NCBI GenBank assembly: GCA_964036275.1
Contig: OZ038433.1
Coordinates: forward strand, 19,040,257-19,104,256
Origin: Litoditis marina
Taxonomy: Eukaryota; Nematoda; Chromadorea; Rhabditida; Rhabditidae
Length of the DNA stretch: 64,000 nt
Direction: 5' to 3'
A model generated the notes under the pieces. The model was not told where the DNA came from, did no database searches, and worked only from the letters and a program-made list of their open reading frames with translations. Position 1 is the first letter of the stretch. Each line of letters begins with the position of its first letter. Positions 1 to 11,833 of the stretch are shown piece after piece. Position numbers and translations under genes: made by a program.

Positions 1-139
1 TCTTTTCAAATAACATTTTGAGCTGAAACGCAAGTATCAAGTAAAAATCAATGCATTCCACTCTTTTGGAGAAGTCAAGTTCAGGACAATGCAATACTCC
101 GAAAAGGTTAATGAGAGAAGGGGAGAGAGGGAAGGGTTT

Positions 140-187
<48 letters not shown>

Positions 188-344
188 AGGGAAGAGAGAG
201 AAAAGTGAGAGAAAGAGAGAGAAGAGGATAAAAGGAACTGAAAATGGGTTTCTCATGCCAAATAGATGGACTTTCCTGGCAATTTTTGGGCAGAACATCA
301 AGTGACACGCGATAGAAGAGAATAGATTATGAGGGGCGGTTGAG

Positions 345-394
<50 letters not shown>

Positions 395-900
395 AGAGAA
401 AGAGAAAGAGAGGGGCGGGGCAGAGAAGAACAGAGCGAGAGGGAGAGGGGCAGAGAGGGACGAGAAAAGGAGAGAGAAGGAAGTATTTGCGTGAGAAATG
501 CTAAAAAATAGAGATAAAGGTAATTATTGTTTTTGATGCTAACTGTCGCATAATTCAATTTTTGAGAAGGTCAACAGCTTAGCTTAATGGTATATTACAT
601 GCTAACTTCAACAAAAATTATATTAGAAATGGTTCAGGTGAACCCGGGACACTCCAAAGCCGGAAGGGAGAGAGGGATGCAATATGAGATAAAGGAGAAG
701 AGAAAGAGAGGGCGAAAGAGAATGGAAGAAAGAGGAAGGGGAGAGAAAGAGAGAAGCAAACAGAGGGAGAGGGGAGGGAGAGAGAGGGAGGGAGGGAGGG
801 AGAGAGAGACTATATGAGGGAACGAGAGAGAGAAAGAGAGAAAGGGGAGAGAGAGAAAGAGAGAGAAAAGGAACCCATTTCAATTCAGCTCTCCGCGACA
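1..900. repeat. Purine-rich GA microsatellite block
   Basis: Perfect or nearly perfect (GA)n runs at about 147-182 and 351-410, with degenerate GA/GGA tracts at 110-240, 410-480 and 660-880. The purines are on the + strand throughout. Open frames of Arg/Glu or Leu/Ser here are artefacts of the repeat. Confidence 0.95.
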
Positions 901-1007
901 TTCACAAAACAATGAAAAGAGAGATAAGAAGAGTTGCCCACACCCTATCGGTGTTATGGACTTCGCATGAACACAAACAGCAAAAAAAACGCATTTCAGG
1001 CGGCATA

Positions 1008-1205
1008 TAGTGGATGCCAAATATATAAATTACTGTCTCTTGCCGGAACCGAACCTGCGAGGAAAAGTTTCGTAGCAGGGCGCTAACCACTACGCTAATA
1101 GTGAACATATCCAAAAAGCTTTCAAATCGAAGACATGCGTGCTTACACAGCGGAAAGTGAGATATACAGTACCCTCTCGCCTTTCCGTTGGCGACGGCTA
1201 TAGCA
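1008..1205 (-). mobile_element. tRNA-derived SINE, copy 1
   Basis: On the minus strand a Pol III box A (TAGCGTAGTGGTTAGCGC type, complement of about 1080-1099) is followed ~25 nt later by a box B (GGTTCGGTTCC, complement of 1045-1055). The surrounding ~200 bp match 48662-48857, including the non-tRNA part (CAGCGGAAAGTGA, ACAGTACCCTCTC). It is not a functional tRNA, because no paired acceptor or anticodon stem is evident. Confidence 0.72.
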
Positions 1206-1530
1206 TTACCATCCAATCTCATGAGAAAGTCATATGGGTTTATCATGAGATAATTCATTCTCAGGTCTTTTAGAAATTGAGTGTTTTCCAAATGTAAACA
1301 GAAGCACTAAGCGGATATCAGATGACACAAAAAATGATTATTTCTATTTCTGGGTTACGGTAGATGTAAATGTACGTACTGTCTTCCGACGGGACTGAAG
1401 GCACTGTGACAGCTATCCAATGAGACGATGTCGTCCTCTCTACCCACTCCCGATCCGGTCGCCAACCACTGAAAATAATAAAGAGAGATAAATAAATGAA
1501 CCCAATGACAATAACATAGAAAACAGACGG

Positions 1531-1766
1531 TATAGTCTGTTTCACGAAACAATAGCCCTCTACAGTAAGATTATACAACTTTTAGGTGAATTCATCATAT
1601 CTTGTAGGTGTTGTACATAGTTCAAACTTTGTGATTTCGTTGTCCACTTTGGGTACTACAGTCATACAGAACAGTGAATCTAAAATTCTGTTTGTTGATT
1701 GGATAAATGCGTTTGAATTTTGGAAAGATTACTGTAGAAAGTCATCGATTGGTGAAACAAACTATA
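1531..1766. mobile_element. TA-flanked MITE, family A, copy 1 (236 bp)
   Basis: Begins TATAGTCTGTTTCACG and ends GGTGAAACAAACTATA, with subterminal CTCTACAGTAA / TTACTGTAGA. This gives terminal inverted repeats and a TA target, as in Tc1/mariner-type non-autonomous elements. It has no coding capacity. Confidence 0.85.
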
Positions 1767-2262
1767 CAACCCTAGCAAAATTGCGATGAAATTTGCTGCG
1801 GTTTCTCGTGATTTTTTCGTAACTTGACAGGTTGTAGAACGAGCCAACCAGTGGACTTGAATTAATTAAAAAGAGAGTAAAATAGAAACGAAATGATACA
1901 AAACTATAGAAGAAGATTACGAGAAGCATCGCAATAGGTTCATCTGAGGTTTCTCGTGATTTCTTTTCCATACTTTGAATAGATTGTGGAACAAAAAATT
2001 ACTGGACTACGAAACTATTCGAAATAGAAAGAAACGAAAACAGACAGTGTTTCAGTGTAGGAGGTAATAAAGGTAGAGGTGAAAACTTGCAACTCTAGTG
2101 CTCAACTCATTTTCACGTGCAACGGTAAATAACATAAAAGTTTGTGAAAGTCCAACGAAAACGTGTTATTAATATTTTTTCATTGATTACTAAAATTAAA
2201 GCGTTCTATCAGAGTATCTAATCAACTTCTAGTATGAAAGAGACCTATTGAACAATAGAATA
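1767..2262. other. Non-coding; imperfect ~150-bp direct duplication
   Basis: GGTTTCTCGTGATTTTTTCG near 1799 recurs as GGTTTCTCGTGATTTCTTTT near 1949, each followed by a similar GTTGTAGAAC/ATTGTGGAAC and GAAACGAAA stretch. No gene is seen. Confidence 0.5.
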
Positions 2263-2378
2263 GAATATACTAGAAGTAAATTCAATAGTCACGTAAAGTT
2301 AGCATTCGAAGAAGGCATCGTGCACTTTGTCATTGCACGTTTCTGAGTTCTGCTGTGTTAAACATGTGTCACGTGACA
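2263..2378 (+). repeat. Interspersed repeat, family C, copy 1
   Basis: A ~115-bp unit with ATACTAGA, AGTCACGTAAAGT, GCATCGTGCACTTT, ATTGCACGTTTCTGAGTTCTG and TTAAACATGT. Shared with 3140-3251 and, reversed, with 6743-6856 and 51730-51828. Confidence 0.8.
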
Positions 2379-2941
2379 AAAGTGATCTAAAGCGAAGTGT
2401 ATTCCTGAATAAAGTTCAAACCTGCCCACAATTCATTAATATCCTACGAAACTAAAATTTTCAGGCCTTTTTCAAATAGTGTCAGTGTGAATAACGACTG
2501 AAAGTCGTGGTTCTGCAGAACTATCCAATCTTTGCTTTTTTTGTTAATACAGATTGGAATTGAACGAGTCGGGCATAGACCAACTGGGTTTTTTCTTGCG
2601 AGGCAAGAGATCAGCGCAATTTTTATGTAATGAACATTTCCTTTCATATTAGACGATCGAAAATTACTAGAGAATATATTTCTTCTGTAGAATAGTCATT
2701 GATGATATTCGTGGGGTGCTAAGAAAATTTTGTTAGAGACTTTCATGAAATATAGATTTTTGTCATTTCCCCAATATATAGAATAGAGAACACGTAATCA
2801 GCAGGTTTTCACAAAACCGTGCACTTCGGATAAAATAAAATTCACATGGAATCGGTGAGAACTATACATTATAATAAAATCTGTTATAGTCTGTAGTTTG
2901 TAGCTTGATCGATGGAGAATGTTAAACTGAGAAAAAGAGAG

Positions 2942-3001
<60 letters not shown>

Positions 3002-3139
3002 AGCAGAAAAGTTTGAATGGAAAGAGTGAGTTCACCCCGCTAAAGACATCACTATGTTTACTTTTTTACTCAACATATTTCGACTTCAACCAAAGACAGG
3101 AAAAGAGAGTACAGCGTACTTTGACCCTCACCAGACCAC
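2379..3139. other. No gene seen; contains GA microsatellite 2934-2999
   Basis: AT-rich non-coding sequence. The only structure noted is a (GA)n run with interspersed AAAG at 2934-2999, again with purines on the + strand. Confidence 0.7.
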
Positions 3140-3251
3140 GTATACTAGATGTTAATTGAACAGTCACGTAAAGTAAGTATTCTAATGAGGAATCTTGCAC
3201 TTTTCATTGCACGTTTCTGAGTTCTGCTGTGTTTAACATGTTCTACGTGAC
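3140..3251 (+). repeat. Interspersed repeat, family C, copy 2
   Basis: Same unit and orientation as 2263-2378 (ATTGCACGTTTCTGAGTTCT identical). Confidence 0.8.
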
Positions 3252-4198
3252 GGGGCAATTGGCAATATAACTTGTGAGTTGAAGAACGAAATACACACTC
3301 ATAATAAGGTATAGTTCAGTTTCAGGAAGTTCGAAAAGAGAAAGTCTTGCTCGTGATGAGCAACCTTTTTTATTGATACCTTTTTATTGATTTTATTGAT
3401 ATGGGTTTTGAAATGTTTAATGGAAAATAAGTTCTCAGGTGTGATGATCAACTCAGTGTACATTAAAGGTTTGAAATACACTTTTAAACTGTGAGTGTCT
3501 AGAAAACTGTCATCGTAACTTTTCTGCAGTTAATACCAAGTTTGTTACATTTATGTGAACCCATTTCATCCCTGAATCATTAGTTTGTTTGGAATGTTTT
3601 ACAAAACAGATGGACTTGTTTCTAATCATAACAATTATATAAAGGGAACAAATAACAAAACACAGCCATCTTCTCAACTTCTCACAAAATTTCCATAGAT
3701 ATTTTTACAACCAGAAAACTTCTTCCGAGAATTCTACACTTTTCAGAAAACACTGGTTTCATGAGTCATTTTCAACCATGCGAGCAAACAATAAGAAGAC
3801 TTCTGTTTTTATCTTTTAGATAAGAGCAAATGAAATAGTGTTCAATGAAACTAACGATTATGAGCAAAAATGTGAGAGTACAAACAAAAGTGTTAGAGTA
3901 CAAAAAGTTAGAGTAATTTTCAAGATATTCATCAATATTAACTGAAAACTTCCCTGGTTGTATGTTTTACTACAAATTTTCTATCAAACTTGAATTAAAC
4001 ATGTCATTTTGAGGAAAAATGAGTATACTAGACATTTCTGCGGAGCACCGAATCGTAACGAGACTGCAACTTAATCTAGACCACATTGATTTTCGCGAAA
4101 TTGACAGCCGCCACGCGGGCCGCTCGCGCCAGAAATAAATGGGCAATGAGTTCTCAACGGGGCAATAAAAGGAAAGAAAGTGTGGGAAGGGGTGAGGA
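3252..4198. other. No gene or repeat recognised
   Basis: AT-rich sequence with stops in all frames. A short GC-rich patch at about 4105-4130 (GCGGGCCGCTCGCGCC) has no evident role. Confidence 0.6.
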
Positions 4199-4312
4199 TT
4201 AAAGCAGGACGATTATATGGACCAATGTCGTGTCAACGGTCCTTTAAACTGCAATTGAAAATCTATTGCAGTCTAAAGGACTGAAGCATTGGGATTGGAC
4301 CACATAATCGTT
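4199..4312. mobile_element. Palindromic element, family B, copy 1
   Basis: A ~114-bp inverted repeat: TTAAAGCAGGACGATTATATGG on the left, CCACATAATCGTTC on the right, with TTTAAACTGCAATTGAAAA at the centre. Non-coding foldback element. Confidence 0.8.
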
Positions 4313-6742
4313 CAAGCAGATATTCGTTATCGACAACAAAAAGTTTCGAGACTTTAACTTACAAGAGTGTTTACATGCTAGCATTATATGTTTGAGAACA
4401 TGCATGGTCTCTTTCATACCTAACGGAACTTCTACAGCACGAATACAAACATTTGTTTTGTTTCAATCATGTAAGTGGTATCAGAAGGTCACAGAATTCG
4501 AAATTATGTTCTCACATCGTGCTGATTTTGGATATTTTTGATAATGTTTCAGTTAGCTTCAGAACGCAGAAAAGGAGAAGTGCGAATGTGTACTGTAGTC
4601 GTCTCAGTAAAATTGATGTAGACTATAATGTAGCATGCGTTCAATTTGTTTCGAAAAATTTTGAGACCCAAAGGAGAAGAAACCGAAAGGCAGGAAGTAA
4701 CTGCGGAGGCTACACTGAGCTATTCCAAAGACCTTAACATGTTAGAGAGTAAAAAAAATGTGATTCATGAAAAAGCCACTTAGACTTATAGAGATGATTG
4801 GAAGCTCACATGCACTCTTTTCATGACAACACACATCACTCATGACGTTTATAAAATATCATTTCTCTTTTACTAAAAACTCAAAATGTTAAATATTCTA
4901 GCGAAATTTTTATGTGCAACTACACTAATGTAAATTTCTCTAATAAATTATTATTTCAGCGAACATTCCATAGGAGTATGGTGTGTAATCACTAAAAGTA
5001 CTTGGTTTATTCTGTTTACAATAAGTACTAACAATATAATACTCTCGTTTTGTGATACTCCTAACGCCCAGCTACTTTAACGGAAGTGTATGAAACTTTA
5101 AGATTTTTTTCAATGAATCAATTTGCACATGGATTCTCCAAATTATGGTAAGCTCGTAATAAACTCCTTTGTCGCGTACAAGATATGAAACACACCCTAC
5201 AATTCAGAATTTCAATCATAACTGCTCACTTCCTTTTCTTTGTCCACTTTTCACGTGACTTTTCACGTGAATTTACGTGCCTTTACGTGTACGAACCTGC
5301 GTGACACTGTCCAAAAAGGAATTGATATGTCCCTTTGTCCCTCGAACAATCGACCCAATTCCAAACGAGGGACCAGCCAGTTCACCGTCTTCCTCTACGC
5401 CTGGAAATAGAGGGGTAAACATATAAAATTGTAGTTTGATCAGAAGGCGAAAAATACGTGATGATTAAATCAGAATCATAGTTTGCTCTGAAGACAGAAC
5501 ATAGCTGACCGAAAATCTGACTTGTAGTTCGATCCCAAGCCAAGACATACTCTGAGAAATCACTGACTCGGCCCCCGCCGGCTGAGTCGAAATTGAGACG
5601 GCAACGACAATGTCGCTGCCGTGACTATTTTCACTGATGAAAATAGCATATGTTTTGAGGAGACGCAGGCTGATAAACAACAGTTAAAACTGAGACGGCA
5701 ACGACATTGTCGCGGCCGTCTCACGTTTTACTCATAGTAGATACTCAAATATTAGTTGTAGTTTGGTCTAAAAACAGAGAACATTTATGGCCAACTATGA
5801 CCAAAATGTACAGACTTCACATTGCACTTCACACTAAACAGAAATATAAAATTTTCCATGAAATCGAAATGTGAAAAAATACAAACTTAGAACGTAAAAC
5901 AACTCTGATGCGGAAACTTGAAGCGATGCTAGTAAGTAAGCCAACTTTTGTATTTTCTAGTTTTTGAACCATTGGCCACGTGAACAGGTGATCTGGGTTT
6001 GCAAGCCAATTTACATTTCTGATGCAATCTAAAGTTATTTCAGGCCGCATCAAGTAGGCATACGATGAAGAAAATTGGTTCACATGTATAAATCAAAATG
6101 ACTTAAAATTTATGTAGATCAAATTTTGTACTGTGTACGGTTTTGGAAGGTTACAGTCTATTGAAAATCGGGTTTTGTATTAATGAGCAGATGTGCTGTA
6201 TTCACGTAACAACAATCTTCCCACGAAAGGTTAGAGAAACGAAAATAGTGTGTTGGTAAGGAGAGTGCAGAGCAGAGGGGAGCTCCCATGGGTCTCTTAT
6301 ACGTTGGCACAGTTTTGTTATGTTTCGCGTCAGGGATTTATTTCTACTATTTTCTCGTTCAGTATAAGTTTTTTTGAAGCGAAACTTGAGTTGAAGCACT
6401 CCAAGTATAACTACTGGAGATAAGAGATAAGAAAAGCTCATTCTGTGCAATTGGAGATTTTTTATAATAATTGTTATTGGAGCATTTCTACAAAAATATG
6501 ACTGAAACAGAAGAAGCTTACAAGTAGTAACAAAGAGGTCTTTCAATTTATTTTTTACCATGAATGTTTAAGAAAAAAATTGCGCTGCTTATGCGTTAAT
6601 AGATGGACAATTCAATACATGTTCATGAAATCATCTGGTTCAATGTATGTGATCTATTCGTTCCATTCTGCGGATTATTTACTCAGCTCATTTGGACAGA
6701 AACGTCCTGTTACAAGACAACGTCAGGATAAAGATGAATGAC
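4313..6742. other. Non-coding; twin GACGGCAACGACA hairpins and an ACGTG cluster
   Basis: A 94-codon frame at 4453-4737 has no recognisable domain. Four ACGTG cores cluster at about 5250-5295. Two hairpin-forming repeats lie at about 5595-5625 and 5691-5725: GAGACGGC...GCCGTCTC in the second, mispaired in the first. No supported gene. Confidence 0.5.
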
Positions 6743-6856
6743 GTCACGTGGAACATGTTAAACACATCAGAACTCAGAAACGTGCAATTACAAAATGCAC
6801 GATGCCTCATTAGAAGGCTAACTGTACGTGACTATTCAATATACTTCTAGTATATC
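6743..6856 (-). repeat. Interspersed repeat, family C, copy 3 (reversed)
   Basis: Reverse complement of the family C unit: AACATGTTAAACACATCAG, AACTCAGAAACGTGCAAT, CGTGACTATTCAATATAC, CTAGTATAT. Confidence 0.8.
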
Positions 6857-8059
6857 TACATTACATAGAATTATTTTGAGAACTAAACCTTGCAAAATAC
6901 TTTCAACTATTTAAACAATTAGTAAACTTACAAACTGTCACAGGACCTTTTTCACATTTTTTCGAATTACTCTCTAGCTTCACCCGCCTTCCGTACAAAT
7001 TACCTGATCTGCAAAATCCAATTACAAATAATTTTGCAGAAAAGCCAATTTTGCGAATAAGCTGCTGCATTGCTAATTCTCGTGATAGGATAACAAACAA
7101 ATTTAATAGGCTCGGAATAATATAAATTCGAATAACTAGCAGTTATAGTGAATAGTTTGGAGCCGATTCAATTTCCGTACGAAAACGCGTTCCAAGTTTT
7201 TCGGAGTACGAAATAAGGGCACGTCAACAAAGTACAAACACAGCAGAACTGCATTCCAAGATTTATCGTTTTTTTCTTTCTATACTAATAATAATAATAA
7301 TAATGTTTATCAGCATAATAATTCAATATTTCATCCTCCATTGTACTAGTGCTACCTACATCTGTTATAGAAAACGAAATAGCTTCACCAAGAACTATTA
7401 ACATATTTAGTTTAGGATTCTTTGACAAGATTTATTTTTTTTCAAGATTTCATCCTTCACGTCATATTATTGCATTATGAGAATTTTACATATTTTCTAA
7501 AGTGGGGATTGTCTGTAGTTGAGCATAGATGTAAGTGCAACTACGCTCCCAGGCATCATCGAAAGGATAAAGGCGCTATTTTTAGTAATTCTTATGTAAA
7601 CAGTTCGTAGAATGCCGTTTTGCCCGTGCGAAACAGAAAGAATTCAAGTTGTTTTGAATATTGAACACAATTCGAATAGAATATCGAGTTAAAAGGAATT
7701 TTCAGTTGGGGCAAAACGTAACCTCAATTGTATTTAAAAGTAACGTGAAGCGGGACGTGAAAAACAGAGGTGAAACGACAGAAGTGTTTTTCCGGGGTAT
7801 TTCACCATTTCTGGCTAACAGGTCATTTTCTCAAATTCGCAATTGTAACAGCCATGATTCGTACGAACAATTAACTTGACCTTTAGTTATCTAGTCCTAG
7901 TACCGAAGTGTGATTTCTATTGAGAGAACCAGTCATTGGTCGTACTGACTGGTATCTTTCACACTATTGCACTTTACGTTACTCAATTTGTTACTACTAT
8001 TTCAAACTAACAAGCACTTTCTGTTAATAGAAGCTGACGCTTTGGTCTGCTATGAGAAA
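6857..8059. other. No gene seen; short (ATA)n at 7285-7304
   Basis: Non-coding AT-rich sequence with a small trinucleotide run. Frames at 7422-7610 and 7661-7879 show no domain and no splice context. Confidence 0.6.
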
Positions 8060-8385
8060 ATAAACGTATTTTCTGGTGATACATTACACGTTTTTTTTGA
8101 AACTACGAGTATTTTCTGGTAATACATTACGAGTATTCATAAATACGAGTATTTCCAGTTATTACACTACAGTTTTTTTGAAAATACTACTACTTCCTGG
8201 TAATTCCTTACGAGTATTTAAAAATGCGAGTATTTCCAGTTACTTTACAGGTTTTTTGAAAATACTACTATTTCCTGGTAATACCTTACGAGTGTTTAAA
8301 AATGCGAGTATTTTCAGGTATTACATTACAAGTTTTTTTGAAAATACTACTACTTCCTGGTAATACATTACAAATATTTGAATTT
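8060..8385. repeat. ~80-bp tandem repeat, about four units
   Basis: TTTTTTTGAAAATACTACTA, CTTCCTGGTAATAC and TACGAGTATTTAAAAATGCG recur with spacings of 78 and 82 bp (anchors at 8180, 8258 and 8340). Each unit holds two similar ~40-bp halves. Confidence 0.85.
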
Positions 8386-8656
8386 CTCATGAACAAGTCA
8401 ATGGTCGTTTGGATGACGCTGCGGGTCTGGCTGGTTAGGCTGCATGTGAGTGATGAATAATGATACTATTCTCTGGGGAGTCGGACGCAATCTCGTACCA
8501 ATGTAGCACACCCAAATCGACCCGAAAAAAGACAAAACCCTTAGATACGTGAAAGTGCACGTGTGACGTGAAAAATTCTGGGTTGAGAAGAACAGAATAG
8601 CAACAATGAGATGCTGAACCTCACTGCCTGTTTTCGTTGTTTTGTGAATTATTCTC

Positions 8657-8775
8657 TTAAAGAAGGACGATTATGTGGTCTAATCCCAACGCTTCAGCCC
8701 TTTAAACTGCAACACATTTTTCAGTTGCAATTCAAAGGACCGATGTCTCGGGATTGGTCACTCGTCCTGCTTTAA
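8657..8775. mobile_element. Palindromic element, family B, copy 2
   Basis: TTAAAGAAGGACGATTATGTGG at the left and CGTCCTGCTTTAA at the right, so the TTAAAG...CTTTAA ends are both present. Centre is AACTGCAACACATTTTTCAGTTGC. Confidence 0.8.
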
Positions 8776-9723
8776 AGTCGACGAAATATTTAAAATGTTG
8801 CACTTTATATTGAAACCTCACTTGAAACTTTTTAGGTATCAACTGCATACAGTTTCAGCCATAGTCTGAATGAATGTACAAGGTAATGCTACGAACAACG
8901 TTCAAGATCTGAACATTTTGTTGAGAAATAGTGATAAAGTGGATACTTTTTGCTTGTCTCAAATGCTTTGGACATCATAGAAAGTGATGAAAGTATCAAA
9001 TTGACTGTTAGAGTGTTTCATAATAGCATAGGTGAAACTGCTTATCCACCCCGCCAATTGTTAATCATTAGTCAACTTCCTACAGTTATCTTAATCAAAC
9101 TTCCGTTACTCTGAAAATACTTTTTTCTGCCCTTTTTCTATTCATTACAAGGTTTATAGAGATATATCTATACAAACCAGTCATAGTTCGGTCACAATAC
9201 GCTTGATGAACAAAGGAGAGGATTTCTTACTCATAAATGATGAAAAAAAGAGTGAAAGTGTGTTTCTTCACCAGTACAGTAGGACCCGTGTTGAATGACT
9301 GGTAAATATACTGCCCCAATAATTATGAGTCGCAAACCAATACCAACATAACACTTTTTTGGTTCAACCTAGTTTTGAACAATACAAATAGATATATTTC
9401 AATCAAACTTTGCTTGAAGCTCAAAAATTGGGGAACTGAAAAACAGCGGCGCGTTGCCTAACCTAGAGATCTGTCAGAGAGCACGTATGAAAGAGAGACA
9501 CAGACATCGATCTAATCCTCGATAAGTAGACATAGGAGTGATTTGGACTATGTGTAGGAGGAAGGGTCTGGCCGTGGAGAAAAGCCCCAAATGAGGTTAA
9601 AAGGCCAGTGGTCCTCGTATCGATTTCCCACTATTCTTCGCCCGCTTTCAATTGTCAGAGAACCGCTCTCCAATTGTCAATTTGCAGCCAAATGAGCCCA
9701 AATTCAGCCAAATGAAGAATTTT
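8776..9723. other. No gene recognised
   Basis: Non-coding sequence. GAGAGAC and CAGAGA words near 9490-9540 belong to the same low-complexity style as elsewhere. Confidence 0.6.
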
Positions 9724-9868
9724 TAAAGGACTAGCCTCGACGAGAGAGTGTGCAGGTCAGAGAGACGCTGAGTGTCTTAGCGTGTCTGTGGTGTCATTGA
9801 CCTCCGCGATCTCTCACTTTTGTAGTTTGATTATCGAGGAAAATTGGCGTCATTCTCAGGAGTGCTTT
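9724..9868. repeat. Interspersed repeat, family F, copy 1
   Basis: CGACGAGAGAGTGTGCAGGTC ... CATTGACCTC ... CTCTCACTTTTGTAG ... GAAAATTGGCG. Shared in order with 10596-10730. Partly self-complementary. Confidence 0.7.
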
Positions 9869-10595
9869 GCAACTACTATAAATTTTTCGTTCTTCGATAT
9901 AGTGTACCGCTGTTTTGAGGCAATTCTGAGGTCATTCCAGACAAATAATAAAGTTTGTAACAAATCAATAAGTCTACGAGAGCCGGCGTTTCGCCTCTAC
10001 GAAATAAGTTTTCCGGTAAATGATATGGCTACTTGGAAGCAAGTGAGGTAATTTTCCAACAAAAAAAAGAAGCTTTTTAACAGAAAAGAAATTGTCTAAA
10101 CGAACCTGATTGTTGCAGATATTGTTGTTCCGTCGACTCTCGACGATCCACCATTACTGAAAGGAGAATAATAAACTCATTAAACAGTGCCACAAACAGT
10201 AAGAAACATAATTTTCCGAAATCTATAGTATAGAAAACAATAGGATAGTAATCAGCTGCTAGCCCCTCTCGATCTCTACCTGCACAAATCACGTATAGTG
10301 CGCACATATCCCAACTGGACTCGTTGGCAGCGTGCCAAAAACTTTGGAAGGCTGTTATTTAGAGAAAACATATATGTTACAGTAAGTTTCCCTGAATACA
10401 AACTATAACTAGGGACAACAACCGTTCACATGAGTTTCTATTGTTTTGAAGTATTTCAACATGTTCAATAACTGCCTTGAAATTTCATTGGCAAGCTGCC
10501 CAAGTCCAGTTGGGAAATGTGCGAACTATACTATTTTGCCAGTTAGACGAAGGAGCCACTCAGACAATTCCCAGCCAATTGGCCAGCCACTTTTG
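9869..10595. other. No gene recognised between two family F repeats
   Basis: Frames at 9782-10051 (+) and 10077-10307 (-) are open but without a recognisable domain or splice sites. CCCAACTGGACTCGTTGGCA near 10308 and CCAGTTGGGAA near 10506 are loosely inverted. Confidence 0.45.
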
Positions 10596-10730
10596 TAACG
10601 GCCTTGACGAGAGAGTGTGCAGGTCAAAGAGACACAGATGTCTGCGACCTCATTGACCTCTACACTCTCTCGCTTTTGTAGCTGGCCAATCGCAGAAAAT
10701 TGGCGCCAATCGTTCTGAGCAAGGCCTTTA
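10596..10730. repeat. Interspersed repeat, family F, copy 2
   Basis: TTGACGAGAGAGTGTGCAGG and GACCTCTACACTCTCTCG are inverted copies of each other, flanking GAGACACAGATGTCTG. Followed by AGAAAATTGGCGCCAAT. Confidence 0.7.
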
Positions 10731-11833
10731 ACCATTCTGTGTTTGTAGTTTGAACGCGGTGAGTTCTGAGCGCAATTGCCAGTATGGGGGGTCAAACTAT
10801 AAGACCGTTTCGGTCATATCGTACAGAACCAACGGAGGTACAGCCCGAACGAGGCTTGTTAGAAAAATACATGTTTTTGGTACTGAGTGCAGAGATAATG
10901 CAGACAAAACGAAATTTGAGAAACATTCAGCATAACATGGGAAAAATTGAGAAGAGTTACACTTGAAACCGTCCAGTACTAATCTTTCCGAAGCCAAATA
11001 TTGTATCATACTAGAGAGACTGTATAATGTAATGACAATGTTTTCACATGCAGGGTTCTTAAAATAAATGTTGTTATTAGAGAGTGAACGAAGTTCTCAC
11101 TAGTATTTCCATATAAAACTATATATAAAATGTTTCCAAACTGAAATACGATACTAGCTTCCGTGGTGTATTTGGAGCTGGAAATGCACTAATGCGGAGA
11201 GTCAACAAAAATTTAGAAAAAGATAGGAAGCAAAGTAGTAAATCAAGAGTAGATATTGAACATACTTCCCATTTTTTGGTTATTAAAACAAATTAGGATC
11301 ATTCTATGTGTTTTGTTCTATGTAGAGAGTGAAGTATCTCTTATGTCCATTCACAGTCACGTGAAAAATTTAATAACATCAATAAATATTCACATTTCTT
11401 CCATACTTTTTTGCGATATTCTGCAATTCCAGTCTATTTGGTGGAAATGAACAGCAAAAGGAATTGCGCCCCGTTTAACCGAGAAATCATCTGATATACT
11501 GAAGTTCCTAGCCCATTTTGTCATTTGAAATAAAGAAGTTGTATTGATTAGTAAAAGAAACTATAATACTAAATTAAAAGCCTATTTTCGTCGTTTGAAA
11601 TAGTGAAATAAGCTAATAAAATCGTAGCCTACTTTTCTCGAGAAGGAAAGAAAGAGTGGGAGGCCGACCAGCCATGAGTAATTTGTTATTTAGCTTACTC
11701 GGGTATAGACGGCGTGATATTTCAATGAAAAAAACTTCCCGATTCTATTTTCGGCTTGTTTGGTTCCTGTTTTTCTCGTACAGTGCGAATAGTAGATCAA
11801 AACACTGAGGAAGGACCGCAAGGAAGGTCTGAG
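10731..11833. other. No gene recognised
   Basis: Short overlapping open frames on both strands at 10750-11009 show no domain. The rest is AT-rich non-coding sequence. Confidence 0.55.

Noticed and set aside
51..305. Arg/Glu- and Leu/Ser-rich open frames in the GA tracts (also 298-558, 623-901, 13302-13985)
   Set aside because: They are translations of (GA)n or (CT)n repeats, open on both strands, with no domain or splice context.
1040..1110. A functional tRNA gene on the minus strand
   Set aside because: Box A and box B are present, but no acceptor stem, anticodon stem or discriminator fits, and the unit is repeated with extra non-tRNA sequence. It is called a SINE.
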